A stretch of DNA of 64,000 bases, taken from Isoetes taiwanensis (taxonomy: Eukaryota; Streptophyta; Lycopodiopsida; Isoetales; Isoetaceae). Under the pieces are notes generated by a model. The model did not search any database. It saw only the letters and a program-made list of their open reading frames with translations, and was not told the origin of the DNA. How positions within the stretch are numbered: position 1 is the stretch's first letter; each line of letters starts with the position of its first letter. The translations under genes were made by a program, and so were the position numbers. Positions 1 to 10,665 of this stretch are shown here, piece by piece. The stretch is from positions 28,294 to 92,293 of the forward strand of contig JAJEKV010000779.1 of the NCBI GenBank assembly GCA_021234155.1, given 5' to 3'.

Positions 1-66
1 CCTTGAATATTCTATAATATTCTAGAAAGTCCTGGAACATTTTAGAATACTCTATAATCAAGTTTC
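1..66 (+). mobile_element. Left part of a heat-shock-element-rich retrotransposon LTR, interrupted by the CACTA element
   Basis: The first 66 bases are made of TTCTATAA/TTCTAGAA/GGAACA-type words. The same unusual composition resumes immediately after the CACTA element (14,998 onward) and runs to a primer-binding-site-like sequence at 15,351. I read 1-66 and 14,998-15,350 as one LTR split by transposon insertion. The LTR start lies off the window. The orientation (+) is inferred from the PBS on its right. What is seen is the shared composition and the CACTA boundary; the LTR assignment is inference. Confidence 0.5.
20..37 (+). promoter_or_regulatory. Heat-shock element, four modules, one mismatch
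   Basis: The bases read TTC-TA-GAA-AG-TCC-TG-GAA. That is four alternating nTTCn/nGAAn pentamers in correct phase with a single mismatch (TCC for TTC). Heat shock factor trimers bind three or more such modules. It lies in the LTR fragment, where a promoter would sit. No expression evidence is available from sequence. Confidence 0.5.
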
Positions 67-97
67 CACTACAAGAGAAGGGATTTATTAGTGTCAT
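67..97 (+). repeat. CACTA left terminal inverted repeat
   Basis: Begins CACTACAAGAGAAGGGAT and ends ATTAGTGTCAT. It pairs with 14,964-14,994 in inverted orientation, with 26 of 31 positions identical by hand alignment. Confidence 0.75.
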
Positions 98-129
98 CAA
101 AAGGTCATTAAAATATTGAAAAGTGTGCA

Positions 130-700
130 CTATGACATTATTGGTGACATTTTTTATAAAAGTGGTGCTACTTGTGCCACAATTTGTATCACTTATGGCC
201 CCACTCTGTAGCACCAATTATTGTGTCACGAGTTGTCACACATATAGCATCAGTATTAGTGTTAATGCCCACTAGTGACGTTATATGTGCCATTATTAGC
301 ATCAAATATGGCGTTAGTAATTGTTACACATATAATATCAGTGTTTAGCGTCAATGCCCACTTGTGACATCATAGATGGTGTTATTAGCATTAGATATGA
401 TAGCACCTTTAGTGCCACAAATTTTGTCAATAATGTTTGTGTGGCCATAGCATATGCCATAATTGATGTTACTATTAGTATCATTAGTATTGTCAAATAT
501 TGTCCCATTAGTTGTCTCAAGCATTATGTCAGTTCATATACAAGTGTTAATTGTAATAGTAAGACGAAGATGCAATATTTTCAACAACTCCTTTATTACT
601 TATTGTACCATTCACAGTATGTAGTCTTGTTTGCTTCAACAGCAAGTAATGTTAGTACTTGTATCAATAATTGTGCCCATATTGCCTTTGATATTGCCAT
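130..700. repeat. CACTA left subterminal repeat region
   Basis: Dense recurrence of TGACATTA, GTGCCAC, GTGTCAC and GCATCA words in both orientations. Two tandem units of about 88 bp can be aligned (about 232-319 and 320-405), each with an ACACATATA start, an AATGCCCACT core and a GTGACRTYAT segment. Subterminal repeats of this kind are transposase-binding sites in known CACTA elements. Reading frames that cross this stretch are composed of repeat words and are not taken as genes. Confidence 0.55.
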
Positions 701-1975
701 TTGATTCATCATGAAAAGCCAATAAAGTTATAGTGTCACCCTAAAGTCACCACATTAGTGTATTTAGCATCACAGACACAAAAACGCATCCAATGGTTAT
801 ACCATTATAGATGAAATAGGTCATCATTCATATAGACATACATAACCATTTGAAAAACAATTATAAAGTCAAACTTGCAAGTGATTCCTCATCTCTTTGC
901 AAGTGATTCCTCGTCCCTTATATCATGTTCAATATCCTTCAATTCATCATTACCAAGTTATAGATGTCATATATGTTAAGGCACACTTTCAACTTCAATA
1001 TTCTCGTTGTGATGTAGCTACTGTACTCATGATGTGATGGTGAATAGACTAACGTCCTTCAATAAAAAAAAAAAAAATTCAATATTCTCGTCAATGACAT
1101 AATTCATAACAATACAATTTGGTGATTACATTGGAAAAAGTAATATATTATTCTCAATTGGAGTTTGATCATCTTCGTGTTGAGCCTGCAACACTTCTTT
1201 TTCTAGTCTTTCATCATTTATGGTTTGAGCATATGATTTATCCACCAACTAATATCTTCTTCTTGATATTAGTTGAACTTGATAAAGTCGCATTTAATTA
1301 AAGTGGGTCTCATTCCATTCCCACTTTTTTTTGGAACCCTGTTATTTTACACGAAAAGAACGAGGGAAACTATTCTATTCTATTATTGCTTTAGAAGATG
1401 CCTGTTTTCCTGTGTGAAAAAATGGTTAAGGAAAATTACATGGTCTACTTTTCTACAAACGAGTCGAGAGAGATAAAGCGCACACCCAAAACCGCTGAAA
1501 ATGCTATCTCTCTCAGAACAAAGTGGCCTTCGCTTCCCCTAAATTTTTATTCAAAAATACCTATTACATTGTATTTTACAATGGTTGAAGATACCATGAT
1601 GGCTCCGGGCCGACAATACAAATATTACATCATCTTCAGACACGGCATTCAATTGGCCCCCTACGAACATGCGTAGCAAGGTCCGAGGTGTTCCAAGCCA
1701 CAAGAGCAACTTGAAGAGAAGAAATCAACACGCTTAGCCCCGACCAATGCATGTCACCAACCTCTTCGGCCCCTCTCCTCGCCAATGAATCTGGCCTTTC
1801 CATGGCTCCCGATCATGTTTGTCATTATTTCTATTCACGATCCTCAGACCAAGGCAAGTGATGCTACAAGATAATACAAGAAGAAGATAACCCGCCTCTA
1901 AGGCCATTTTTTGAAGAATGTAGGTAAGGAGGCCTTTCTCTCGACTAAAGGGCCCCAATGCCCATCTGATATTCC
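701..1975. other. AT-rich CACTA interior, nothing assigned
   Basis: Contains an A-run near 1,066 and short unconnected reading frames. No domain, RNA gene or clear repeat was recognised on either strand. Confidence 0.3.
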
Positions 1976-2460
1976 TTTCTCGACTCATGAAGTCGAGAAA
2001 TGTAGTTTTAGACCCAAAAAGAAGAGTTTAGAAAATGTAGCTTAGACTCCAAAAAGAAAGTATTTTTTCCCTTGTTTTAAGTAGGAACAAAAAAATTTTG
2101 TATTTCTTTTTTTCGACTCATGAATCGGTGAAAGGCGCTAAGGCCCTCTGGCCCTTTCGATCATGAGTCGAGAAACATAGTTTTAGAGTCCAAAAAAAAA
2201 AACTTTTTTCTCCGTTTTTAAGTAGAAAAAGAAAAAGTTTTTGAGGCTGGGACAAGGAAGCCCGAGAAAGACCCGCTGTCCTCTGATGGTCTTCGATCAA
2301 GGAAGGAGAAAAGGTATGCCTCAGAGTGAAGACGAGTTGAGGGTTGTCTTTCTCGACAAGCGAGTCGAGAAAAAGCAACTCCAGAGTGAAAAAAATGCAG
2401 TTTGTGGGCCAATTTCGTGAAAAGGCGGTCGGGAGCTTTCGACTCGCGAGTCGAGAAAGA
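1976..2460. repeat. Family of TTTCTCGACT/AGTCGAGAAA dyads
   Basis: Near-palindromes of the form CTTTCTCGACTC..GAGTCGAGAAAG recur at about 1,976-2,000, 2,110-2,133, 2,154-2,175, 2,349-2,372 and 2,437-2,459. Half-sites lie near 1,459 and 1,934. Two flanking segments (TCGAGAAA, then a TAGTTTTAGA stretch, then an A-rich stretch, then TTTTTAAGTAG) look like copies of a longer unit of about 165 bp. The dyads are perfect or nearly so while the spacers differ, which could mean protein-binding sites or only a decayed minisatellite. Confidence 0.5.
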
Positions 2461-2469
2461 GACAGCTTA

Positions 2470-3430
2470 GAGGAATTTTCGTGCATTTTCTAAATGCACA
2501 CCATATCTTATGCATTTTCTATGTATACATATACAAACATGAATGCATGCTCAAAAAAAAATGGAACTTTTAATAATACGCCTAGTAGACAATATAATAT
2601 GAGCTTAAAATAATAGACATTATATAATATCCCATTGGCCTTGGATAAAATCCCATTGATGCCCCGCTTTTTCCGCTTGAAAAAATGGGATAATAAAAAG
2701 ACGAGCTAAACAATATACTATGATTTAAAAATAATATATAATATATATGGCATTAGAACTTATATATAACATTTTAATCCATACCTCGTTGGCCTTAGAT
2801 AAAATTCCAAATTTGAAATTTAAAGGGGGATTTTGCACATACCTTTGAAAAAAAGAGATTTAGGACAATGTCCTAAAGGTTCAAACTATATCATTTGGTC
2901 GGCAGACCGACGGCTCCAAATTTCTGGCTGTGGCCCTAAGTGATGGAATATGTAGAAGCAATTCCTTATTAATGAGACAAAAAAAGAGAAATTATGTGTA
3001 TAAATAATTGTCAAATTATATATTAACATTAATTTTATACTTGTTTTTTAACGATTTTTTTTACCCTGCTTTTTTCTATACCCCGCCATTTTCTCCCCCC
3101 ATGCTTGAAATTTAAAATTTGTACATACCTTTGAGATCAAGATCCTTTGTACCACTGACTTTTATTTTTGAAAAGAAGCTCCACAGCCATCCACACCACA
3201 ACATTTTTGTTATCCTCGGGTCTGCTTTTCTCCTTCATTAGCACAGATTACATTCTCCAAAGCATTGCACTCAATCCTTGGCCATAGCCAAAGCTTTTCT
3301 TTATAAGGGAAGATATAGGCAACAATTACCGAATGTAGAAGCAAAGCGACGATCATGAAGTAATGAAGAGAAGGAGATTCCGCCTGGCACGCCAATGGGA
3401 GCAAAGCAGCCCCTGCTTTTCTAAATAATC
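2470..3430. other. AT-rich CACTA interior, nothing assigned
   Basis: Two partly similar short blocks (around 2,625-2,655 and 2,785-2,815, both carrying TTGGCCTTRGATAAAAT) suggest an old internal duplication. No coding domain was recognised. Confidence 0.3.
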
Positions 3431-3504
3431 TATGAGCATTTGCATCCCGGGGCTTGAGCCACCGGATCTAAAACTTGCCAAAACGACGGGCATCAATCAG
3501 AAGG

Positions 3505-3812
3505 GTCCGCCATTAGCCAGTTTGCCCTCTCCCCTTCCCCCCCCTTCACCTCCTCCCCAACTCTTCCCACTTGCCCCTTTGTCCCTGCTTTTCAGCCCCT
3601 CTTCTCACCCACCTCCTTCCAACTCACCCCTCGCCTTGCCCCTCTTACCTCACCCCCTTCCAACTCACCTCCCTTGCACCCTCTTCCTCCCACCTCCCCT
3701 TGCCCCCTCTTCTCACCCCTTTTCGAACTTCCTCCACCCCCTTCTTCTAACTTATCCTTCCATGACTTCTCTCAACTCCCCTAACTTCTCCCCTCCCCTC
3801 CCCTTGATCTAA
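3505..3812 (+). repeat. C/T-rich (polypyrimidine) low-complexity tract
   Basis: About 300 bases composed almost only of CCCCTTC/CACCTCC words on the plus strand. A Pro/Leu/Ser-rich reading frame crosses it, but this follows from the base composition and no domain is present. Confidence 0.7.
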
Positions 3813-4600
3813 TAACGGATTGCCCCGATTATGAGTCCCATTTACCGAGTCCCAAACTTCGAGATTTGAGCCACTTTAATTAAATGCGACTTGATATCTT
3901 CTTCTTCGAATCCACCCCATGGAAGATGACTCTTCTTCCAATTCACTCTATGAAAGAGGACAATTTAATTGACCTATTTATTAGGTTGAGCTTGGTTTTC
4001 TTGTGGAGAAATCTCACCATCATAACCTAACATCAAAGAGGTATGAATGTGAGAACAAATATAATTTTCATATATAACTAGTGTGTCAATACCTAATATT
4101 AGTTTCAAAATGCAAGGCAAATTCATGCAAAATGAATTTAATTTTAAAATTCAGTTCATACAAATACATGCATGTACATATTAATCAAGGTTTTAGATTC
4201 TGTATCCTTCATTGCAGCCATGAAAATAAAAGTCTTATTTATGATCTAGGTCTGTGCAACGGATTCCAAGGCCTAACAAAAATGTTGCTTTTCAAGCATA
4301 TTCAAGATATTGGCTTCTTGATGTTCAAATATGCGCCTGATTTGGTTAGAATGTTGAGACTGGAAACCTAGAGGGGGTTCTTTTCTGGAAACCTAGAGTG
4401 GTTAAGAGAAACTAGCCTAACATTTCTAATGCAGGTTCAACCCTAGAGTAGTTTAATAAAACCTAGCCTGGTTCTATTGAAAACCTAAGATAGTTTTATG
4501 AAACAAATTTTAGGGTTCACTAAAAACCTCCCCACTAAAGGACCTCCCTAGGTTTCAATCATGTCCAAAAAATTTCTTCTTAGGTTTCAATCATGTCCAA
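3813..4600. other. CACTA interior, nothing assigned
   Basis: Near 4,365-4,530 the phrase AACCTAGAGTGGTT/ACCCTAGAGTAGTT/AACCTAAGATAGTT recurs loosely, which suggests a decayed short tandem repeat. No gene was recognised. Confidence 0.3.
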
Positions 4601-4777
4601 AATATTGAAAAATATTGTAGTTCATTCATCAGCCAGTCGACCGCTTACACAAGGCCACAAAGGCAATCGATGTTGTGGCATCATCGTAATGCACACCCAG
4701 GCGCAATTATCGATTTTTCTCGCTGGGATTTTATACCCCGCACTTTCCTGTATGGCTGCGGCCCGGCCAAAGATTTT

Positions 4778-4893
4778 GTGGCTATGGCGGCGACCGCGTC
4801 GGATCGTAAGAATCGTGGCTATGGCGGACTATGGTGGATCGAATACTGTGGCTATGGCGGACTATGGCGGATCAACTCTTCTGGCGACCCTTC
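4778..4893 (+). repeat. Short GTGGCTATGGCGG repeat, three units
   Basis: GTGGCTATGGCGG occurs at 4,778, 4,815 and 4,848 with 33-37 bp spacing, inside a locally GC-rich patch (about 4,600-4,925). A reading frame through it gives a Gly/Tyr-rich peptide. It resembles no family I know. Confidence 0.55.
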
Positions 4894-4925
4894 CTTCACA
4901 TCTCTTCTTCTGAAGTCAGCATAGG

Positions 4926-5472
4926 TAAGGAGAGCCACCATCCTAGCCGGATGTTTGAAGTAAAGCGCTTGAATACCGTGAGGCAAGAGCGGCGAGGTTT
5001 TAAGGCTTAATGTATTTCTTTCTTTCTTTTGCTGATCGGCATCACATAGTTGTTCTGGTCACTTTCCGGTAATGAAGGGACTCCATTTTCTTCGCTTTAT
5101 TATGCTGATTCGAGCTTCTAATGTTCCTATGGTCCATTTTTGAAGCGCCCATCCACTGGGACGGGCTTCTTGGAGTTTGGAGCCCGACGCATGAAATTGA
5201 TCCAGTCACCGTTCAAGGGAAAATGCCATAGCCGCTCCAGGCCCCTCCACTCTCCTCCGTCAAAAATTTTTTTAGAATCGTAATGCCTAGGTGTGCATTG
5301 TAAGGGAAAGCTCTATGTCTTGGAATATTCCCTCAAGAATATTCTCTTCAAGGGCCGCCAGGCTTCGCCATTAAGCCGCTGGCCCAGAAATTCCCTCGTG
5401 GAATTTCCTCGACTAGAACTTTCCCTAGTACAAAAAACTGTGTTTCTGAAGAATCGGTCCATGTACAGGTGG
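4926..5472. other. CACTA interior, nothing assigned
   Basis: Unique-looking sequence with short broken frames on both strands. No motif or RNA structure was recognised. Confidence 0.25.
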
Positions 5473-5715
5473 CAGAATAAGGGTGAATCATGTGGTAAAA
5501 TGGAGCTATCCAAAATTCTTGCAGGGTTCTCAGTAGAATATGGGTGAATCGTATGGCAGACATGGAAGTATTCAAGATTTCTTGCACGGTTTCCCAATAA
5601 CAGAATAAGGGTGAATCGTATATGGCAAAAATGGAGCCATCTAAATTTCTTGCAGGGTTTTCTAGGAGCAGAATATAAAAATGCAGCTATCCAAATTCTT
5701 GCGGCGCTTCTCAGC
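5473..5715 (+). repeat. Minisatellite, about 60-70 bp, four units
   Basis: Units start with AGAATAAGGGTGAATCRT near 5,473, 5,532, 5,601 and 5,670. Each continues with ATGGAGCYAT and TTCTTGCAGGGTT. Units differ by small indels; the last is truncated. Confidence 0.65.
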
Positions 5716-5867
5716 TTTGGCATATACCGCCGGCGCTCTTCTCGATAAGGAAGGACTTGTAAAGTTGTAGGGTTTCCAGCTTTGGCCATATTGCCGGCTT
5801 TGTTCGCAATGGGCAAGAAGTGGATGCTATTAGATTTAGGGTTAACCTAAAATAAGAAAAGCATCGA

Positions 5868-6560
5868 ATGCATACAAGAAATGGCAGTCAAGAAAGCAGT
5901 TCCCTTCTGCTACACTACTGTATAGACATACTAGAGCATGTGTTGATGAAACAAGAACATTCCTTGTTGGATTTAAGCCACGACGGCATATTGCAGATTA
6001 ACATGGTAAGCTCTATTCTTTGCATTGTATCCTTTGCATGGAAGCAGTGCTGCTGCAACAGGCTATAGATGAAGGCCATGGCAAAAAAGATGATAAGCAA
6101 ATGGCTTATTAGAGCATACCTCTTAGAGATCTTGCTTATCAATATAGAATGCATGAAGAAATGCTGGTTAACCAGCTATGGCGTGATATAGGCTATGCTG
6201 TGATAACAATTTTTATAACATAACAAACTTCAGCAAATCCGGTATGCTTTCAGTCTTTTCGCATCTTCATCCTTGCTGGGCAAACAATGCTTAAAAAGGC
6301 AATATCTTGTATGCATGTATTGTCTAGCTCATGTACATAAACCCTGAGTTGCATTTCATTAGCCAAATTCTACAGAAATCTTGTCTGAAAGATTGACCCA
6401 ACAAAGTCTAGATACTCCAGGCTTATTACTTTCCCAAAAAGGTAAGGAAATTCAACAGATAAATGCTTGAGCTAATGTGTATTTTTGCATTGAATCCTAT
6501 TTTAGGAAGCTTATGGTGTAATAATCTGGCACGATTGTGTGCCAAATTCAGTCAAAAGCA
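5868..6560 (+). pseudogene. Multi-exon gene fragment of unknown identity captured in the CACTA element
   Basis: Four coding-like blocks are separated by plausible introns. Block 1 (about 5,868-6,005) ends at a GTAAGC donor. Block 2 (about 6,040-6,215) is rich in acidic, Gln and Met residues and contains one in-frame TAG. Block 3 (about 6,362-6,440) begins after an ATTTCATTAG acceptor and ends AAAAG/GTAAGG. Block 4 (about 6,496-6,560) begins after TTTTAG and runs to a stop. Orderly donor and acceptor pairs and amino-acid-like composition argue for a real gene remnant rather than chance. I do not recognise the protein family. It sits inside the transposon, so it is probably a captured copy that has since decayed. 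The start codon and upstream exons are missing. Confidence 0.35.
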
Positions 6561-7395
6561 AAGATAAAGAATAAAAGGGAAAAGCTGTGAGAAAATTTGA
6601 GAAAAAGGCAGAGAAGAATAGTTGATGGAGAAGGAGCTGAAACTTAGATTTAGCTAGGTTTTTGGAGGTTCTTTCTTATTTCAGTTTCTTTCTTACTTGC
6701 AGGTTTAACAAAGCCCATGCTAAAGATTTTACAGAATTTTCCAAAGAAGATTGTGTTAGCAGTTTCAAGGTTTATTGGATGTTCTCCTTCCTTTAGTGGG
6801 GCTAAACTATCCATGGTAATCCTAGAATATTGAAGTTGTTGCAGAAGCCAGAATTACAGACATATGCTGATGCTTTGTGTTTAGTGTATTGATTTATGGA
6901 TAGTGTACATTTTCAAATGAATGTTAACTACACTTTCAAAATTTTCAAACGTAGTGATCATGATTTTCTTATTGATGTCTTGGTTATCTTTGTGGAGGTT
7001 CCAAACATCTATCTAATATTAATCAATAGATTTAGTAGCTTTTATGACTATTGTTTATATTAGAATCAATTGAATTGCATTAAAATTACAATCTCTAGAT
7101 GGCATCTTAGGCATGACATAAACACTGACATCTACAACATCCAACATCCTTAACGCCCGGTTCTCGTGTTTGCTGTGTTGAGATCCAATCTCGCCTGCCC
7201 ATTAAAGTGTTACAGGCTAGTAACTTTTCACCGCGTATATACATTTTATGCTGTTTCTAACATCCTACAGTGTTAAGCATGAAATCCTCATAGCACCCTA
7301 GGATAATATCAAGAACAACGTTTATCTCTTGGGCAGGCCCGAACTGATCCAGAGTTTGCTAAAAATCAAGTTTTGTTAGAAACAGAGCGTAAGTT
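6561..7395. other. AT-rich CACTA interior, nothing assigned
   Basis: No domain, RNA gene or strong repeat was seen. It may include the 3' untranslated or intron sequence of the captured fragment just upstream. Confidence 0.25.
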
Positions 7396-7665
7396 TGCTT
7401 CCCAGCCTCGCCTCCTAAGATCCGCCTTTTCTTTCTAAGATCCTAAAGTCAGCCCTAAGATCCTAAGAAGCAGAGCATAAGTTTGCTTCAGCAGACCTAC
7501 TCCTAAGATCCGGCCCAAGATCCCTCTCGCCCTAAGATCCTCTGCCTCAGCAGCCTTCTCCGCCCCTGAGCAAACCTCGAACTCCGCCGCCCAGACCTCT
7601 CGCCTGAGTAAACCCTCTTAACCAGAGCAAGAGAGGAGCCTCGCTCCTCGATGACGTTACTCAAA
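7396..7665 (+). repeat. CCTAAGATCC-rich irregular repeat
   Basis: The decamer CCTAAGATCC and close variants occur many times, interspersed with GCAGAGCATAAGTTTGCTTC and CTCCGCC words. The pattern is irregular, so this looks like a decayed minisatellite. A related vocabulary (CAGAGC, TTGATTCCC) appears near 9,020-9,110. Confidence 0.45.
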
Positions 7666-7724
7666 ATTGGGGGCTGAAACGCACGCCCGAGGCATTTTCA
7701 CTGGCCTGAAATTTTTTTTTTAGG

Positions 7725-7748
7725 TAACGTCCTTGGGCCAGGACGTTA
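7725..7748. repeat. Hairpin with 9 bp perfect arms
   Basis: TAACGTCCT and AGGACGTTA flank the six-base loop TGGGCC. It lies just left of the 24 bp minisatellite and resembles the subterminal hairpins seen in CACTA elements. Confidence 0.55.
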
Positions 7749-7837
7749 TCTACACCATAACATCCGACGATAGAAGTGATATAATATTTGATGTTGCATA
7801 AGTACTACCATTATATTTGGCAACTATGGATCAATAA

Positions 7838-8005
7838 ATGACATTGCTATTGACAATATAGATGACATTGATATTGACAATATAAATGACATTGACGTTC
7901 ACGGAATAGATAACACTCATATTGATAAAATAGATGACATAATTTATGCCTTAATGAACGACATTAAAGTTGATATTAGAGGCGACAATATGTATGGCAT
8001 AATTT
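7838..8005 (+). repeat. 24 bp minisatellite, seven units
   Basis: Seven consecutive 24-mers begin ATGACATTG/ATAACACTC/ATGACATAA and similar, at 7,838, 7,862, 7,886, 7,910, 7,934, 7,958 and 7,982. The first two are nearly identical and later ones progressively diverge. They lie directly beside the inner CACTA-like terminus and are probably its subterminal repeats. Confidence 0.65.
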
Positions 8006-8015
8006 GTGACAAAAT

Positions 8016-8066
8016 TATTAGTACAAGAAATTTATCGCGGCGGCTTGCGGCCAAGGCCGCCGCGAA
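8016..8066. mobile_element. Inner CACTA-like terminus with GC-rich hairpin
   Basis: AGTACAAGAAATTTAT is followed by a perfect 9 bp inverted pair, CGCGGCGGC (8,036-8,044) and GCCGCCGCG (8,056-8,064). CACTACAAGAAA followed by a GCGGCGGC hairpin is a layout I know from other CACTA ends. Here the first bases are altered (TTAGTACAAG). Its partner end was not located, so this may be a remnant of a second, nested element. Confidence 0.4.
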
Positions 8067-9659
8067 CATTTCTCTTTACCAACTTGGTGTCAATTCTAAA
8101 ACCCACCTATTATGGAGGGCATTTTAAGGTGAAATTTCTCAATTCAAACTATAATGGAAAAGGATGTAGTTGAAAAAACTTGAATATTTGTTCATGACTT
8201 CATAGAAAAATACATATAGCATCATCTATGGTTCCATATATTACGTCACATGTAAGGTCACTACTGGTAGCGCCACTCATAATCACAACATATATAAACC
8301 AGCTTTCTTTTTTATTTGATTGTAATATTTTCGTCCCAAGAAAACGCGTGAGCACGACACGTGTCTTTGAAAAAAAATAAATGAAAAAAAAAAAACGGAC
8401 GTCCCTTTCCCTTGCCGTGCAACCCTGCAGAGCAAGCAATCCGGCCCTGCTCAATAGGTCTTCCTGGGTCTTTAATTCCTTGCTCTGCTCTGGCTATGGC
8501 AGATCCGTCTTTCGGCACCTCCTAGCTCTCTGGATCTAAGCTATAAGGTGATGGATCTAAGCTACAAGGTACATCGAGATGGCTAGACACAAAGTTAAGG
8601 GCGGTAAGTTGTGTTCAGAGCAAAAAATTGTTGGAGAGCTCACCCAGACTTGACCGAAAATGTGGTGCAGTAGCTTTGTTTGCTTAAATTGTTTGTAGGA
8701 TCAACATAAGCACATTCTCACCAATGTGGACATGGCTGGAGATGGAATTCTACTGGGCTCATGCATTGCAGTTCTAAATCTGCCAGCCTTTGTATGCAAT
8801 TGACGCAGGTTCCTCACCAAATCTGTGTTCAAAATTACTAGGCTGTAGTTTCTGAAGAGCTTAGACATTTTTTCTTACGCCTTTGTTAATCCTTGGAGCT
8901 TTATTCATTTGTACCAATTATGGGATTTGCAGAAGCCTATCATGCATTCTTTTTGGCCACATATGTTTATGACTCCTTGATTCATGCTCGGCTCACAAGC
9001 CCCAAAACAAAGGCCTGGTTGATTCCCCAGAGCCTTCTGGGCCTAGAGCGAGTAGAGTAAAGACAGAACTCTCCGGTTGATTCCCAGAGCAGAGCAGAGC
9101 CCTCAGTTCGCAAACTCCAAAGCAGGGGTCTTATGTCGATCTTTTATGTCATCACAAACAACGGATCTAACCTAATTCTACCAGCTCCTAAAATTGGTCC
9201 AATCCAAATGGAGGCCACTATGTTGCATGTAACTCCCACCGGGCTTTGTTGCTCAAAATTCCATCAGAGAACTCGCCATCGTGTTGCCCGTAATTTTGCA
9301 GAGAATTCTTCCTAGGATAATAGGGTATTCCTTCGGCCTTTTGTACTTTCGGTTGGGTTGTATTTTCCTTGATGAACTTGGTATTGCACTTGGCCATCTC
9401 AGCTTCTCGATTCCCAATTATCATTATCTAGAAAGGCAAGAGTCAAGAAGGGCCAGAAGGCGATACAATAGGTGAGTTAAGTATGGAGCTTTTAAAGTTT
9501 TCTTAAACTACTCAAATTTCTGGCTTTGTGGTTAAGAAGAAAAATCAAGTTTGCAATCAGTTCATGAAACGCCTTGATAGGGCATAAATCTAAATTATGA
9601 AACATGGAAGCAGAGGTTTGGCTTCATTTATTTCTAAGATTATTCTACCTGGATTGCAG
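8067..9659. other. CACTA interior with possible exon scraps, nothing assigned
   Basis: A plausible donor (GGGCG/GTAAGT) lies near 8,607. A coding-like block lies near 8,700-8,800 after a TTTGTAG acceptor. Neither joins into a recognisable protein. The 9,130-9,475 stretch has overlapping frames on both strands and no domain. Confidence 0.25.
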
Positions 9660-10101
9660 AGAGGAAAATCTCTTGGAATTACATGATCACGAGGCTATTG
9701 CTATGTTGGAAGATCTGTTGTTTAAATCAGAAGGGGAAAAGTATAGCCTTGAAATGGAGCTAGAAATTCTTAAAGAAAAGGTTAACAAGATGGAAAGACT
9801 GAATAAGATTACTCCAAATGGGGATATTTTAGCAAATGATTCTGATGCAAGGAGCTCCGTTTGTGATGAAAGTGAGTTTCTTCAACTCCAAGGCAGAGGG
9901 GGATGTCAGGAAGAAGACATAATGAAAGAGGGCATTTAATAAGCAAGCAATTGCTGGAATCATTTTATGCATCACCTAAAGAAAAGTAGAGCACAATTGT
10001 GAAAGAAATGGATGTTGCTGATGTAGATACACCCTTGAAAACTCCATCAGATCATAGCATGGAGATAAGGTCACAAAACAAACAACTATGTGGCATTCAA
10101 G
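9660..10101 (+). pseudogene. GTD-binding (DUF593)-like coiled-coil exon, captured fragment
   Basis: The exon is bounded by a GGATTGCAG acceptor and a CAAG/GTACTA donor. The readable part matches the end of the GTD-binding domain: an Asp-x-Glu-Ala start, Leu-Leu pair, then alternating Glu/Lys/Leu heptads ending near Lys-Val, encoded at about 9,685-9,790. Known family members (zein-binding/MyoB) are plant myosin-adaptor membrane proteins. Downstream of the domain the frame shifts once near 9,925. It continues with an in-frame TAG near 9,990, then a Thr-Pro-Leu-Lys-Thr-Pro segment up to the donor. No start codon, transmembrane segment or remaining exons are present. The family call rests on pattern memory, not a search. 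A generic coiled coil is the alternative. Confidence 0.45.
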
Positions 10102-10665
10102 GTACTATTTAATGCTAGAATGTAGTTTTTACTGATCTCTGCACTGCTTTTTTTGTCAAGCAGTTGATAAGATGTACGTTGAGTTTAGATAATATGTTCT
10201 TTGTCAGAACCTTGCTATTATAGATATCCTTACCTTATCTTGGCAAAATTTCATTCAAGGACAAATGAAGCATTTCTTGCACACAAGAAGGGCAAAATAT
10301 ATTTCAAAAGATATATTCCATGCATCTTAATCCAGAACATACTTTGAAATAGCAGAAAATCAGTGCAGGATATGGCTCATGTGATTTTTCATATAATGCT
10401 CAGCAGACAACAAATGTGGTTTGTTAAACCATGATGGATTTTGTTGTCACTAAAGAAGGATAGTTATGTCTGTTTTATGCCATGATACCGTTTCTTAGAT
10501 TATAATGGTGCATGCTTCTTTTCATATTCAAAAGCCATAGACTTACTTTCATGTGGAATCATTGGTCGCGTTTTTATCTTTGCGTATTCAAGGATGCATA
10601 AATGCTTAATTTGACGGGTCTTCTAATTAGTTNAGCGCTATGGCAGTTTTTAGGCATTAAGGATT
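10102..10665. other. Intron-like or unassigned sequence between captured fragments
   Basis: AT-rich. Begins with the donor of the preceding exon. Contains the only ambiguous base of the window (N at 10,633). No gene was recognised. Confidence 0.3.

Noticed and set aside
354-704. Small protein in the CACTA left end
   Set aside because: The frame consists of subterminal repeat words (TTAGTGTCA and similar), and the opposite strand is open as well.
3432-3812. Proline-rich protein gene
   Set aside because: The frame lies in a polypyrimidine tract; Pro, Leu and Ser come from CCC/CTT/TCC composition, and no signal peptide or flanking exon is present.
7838-8005. CRISPR-like array
   Set aside because: Repeats are contiguous without spacers, and the context is a plant transposon.
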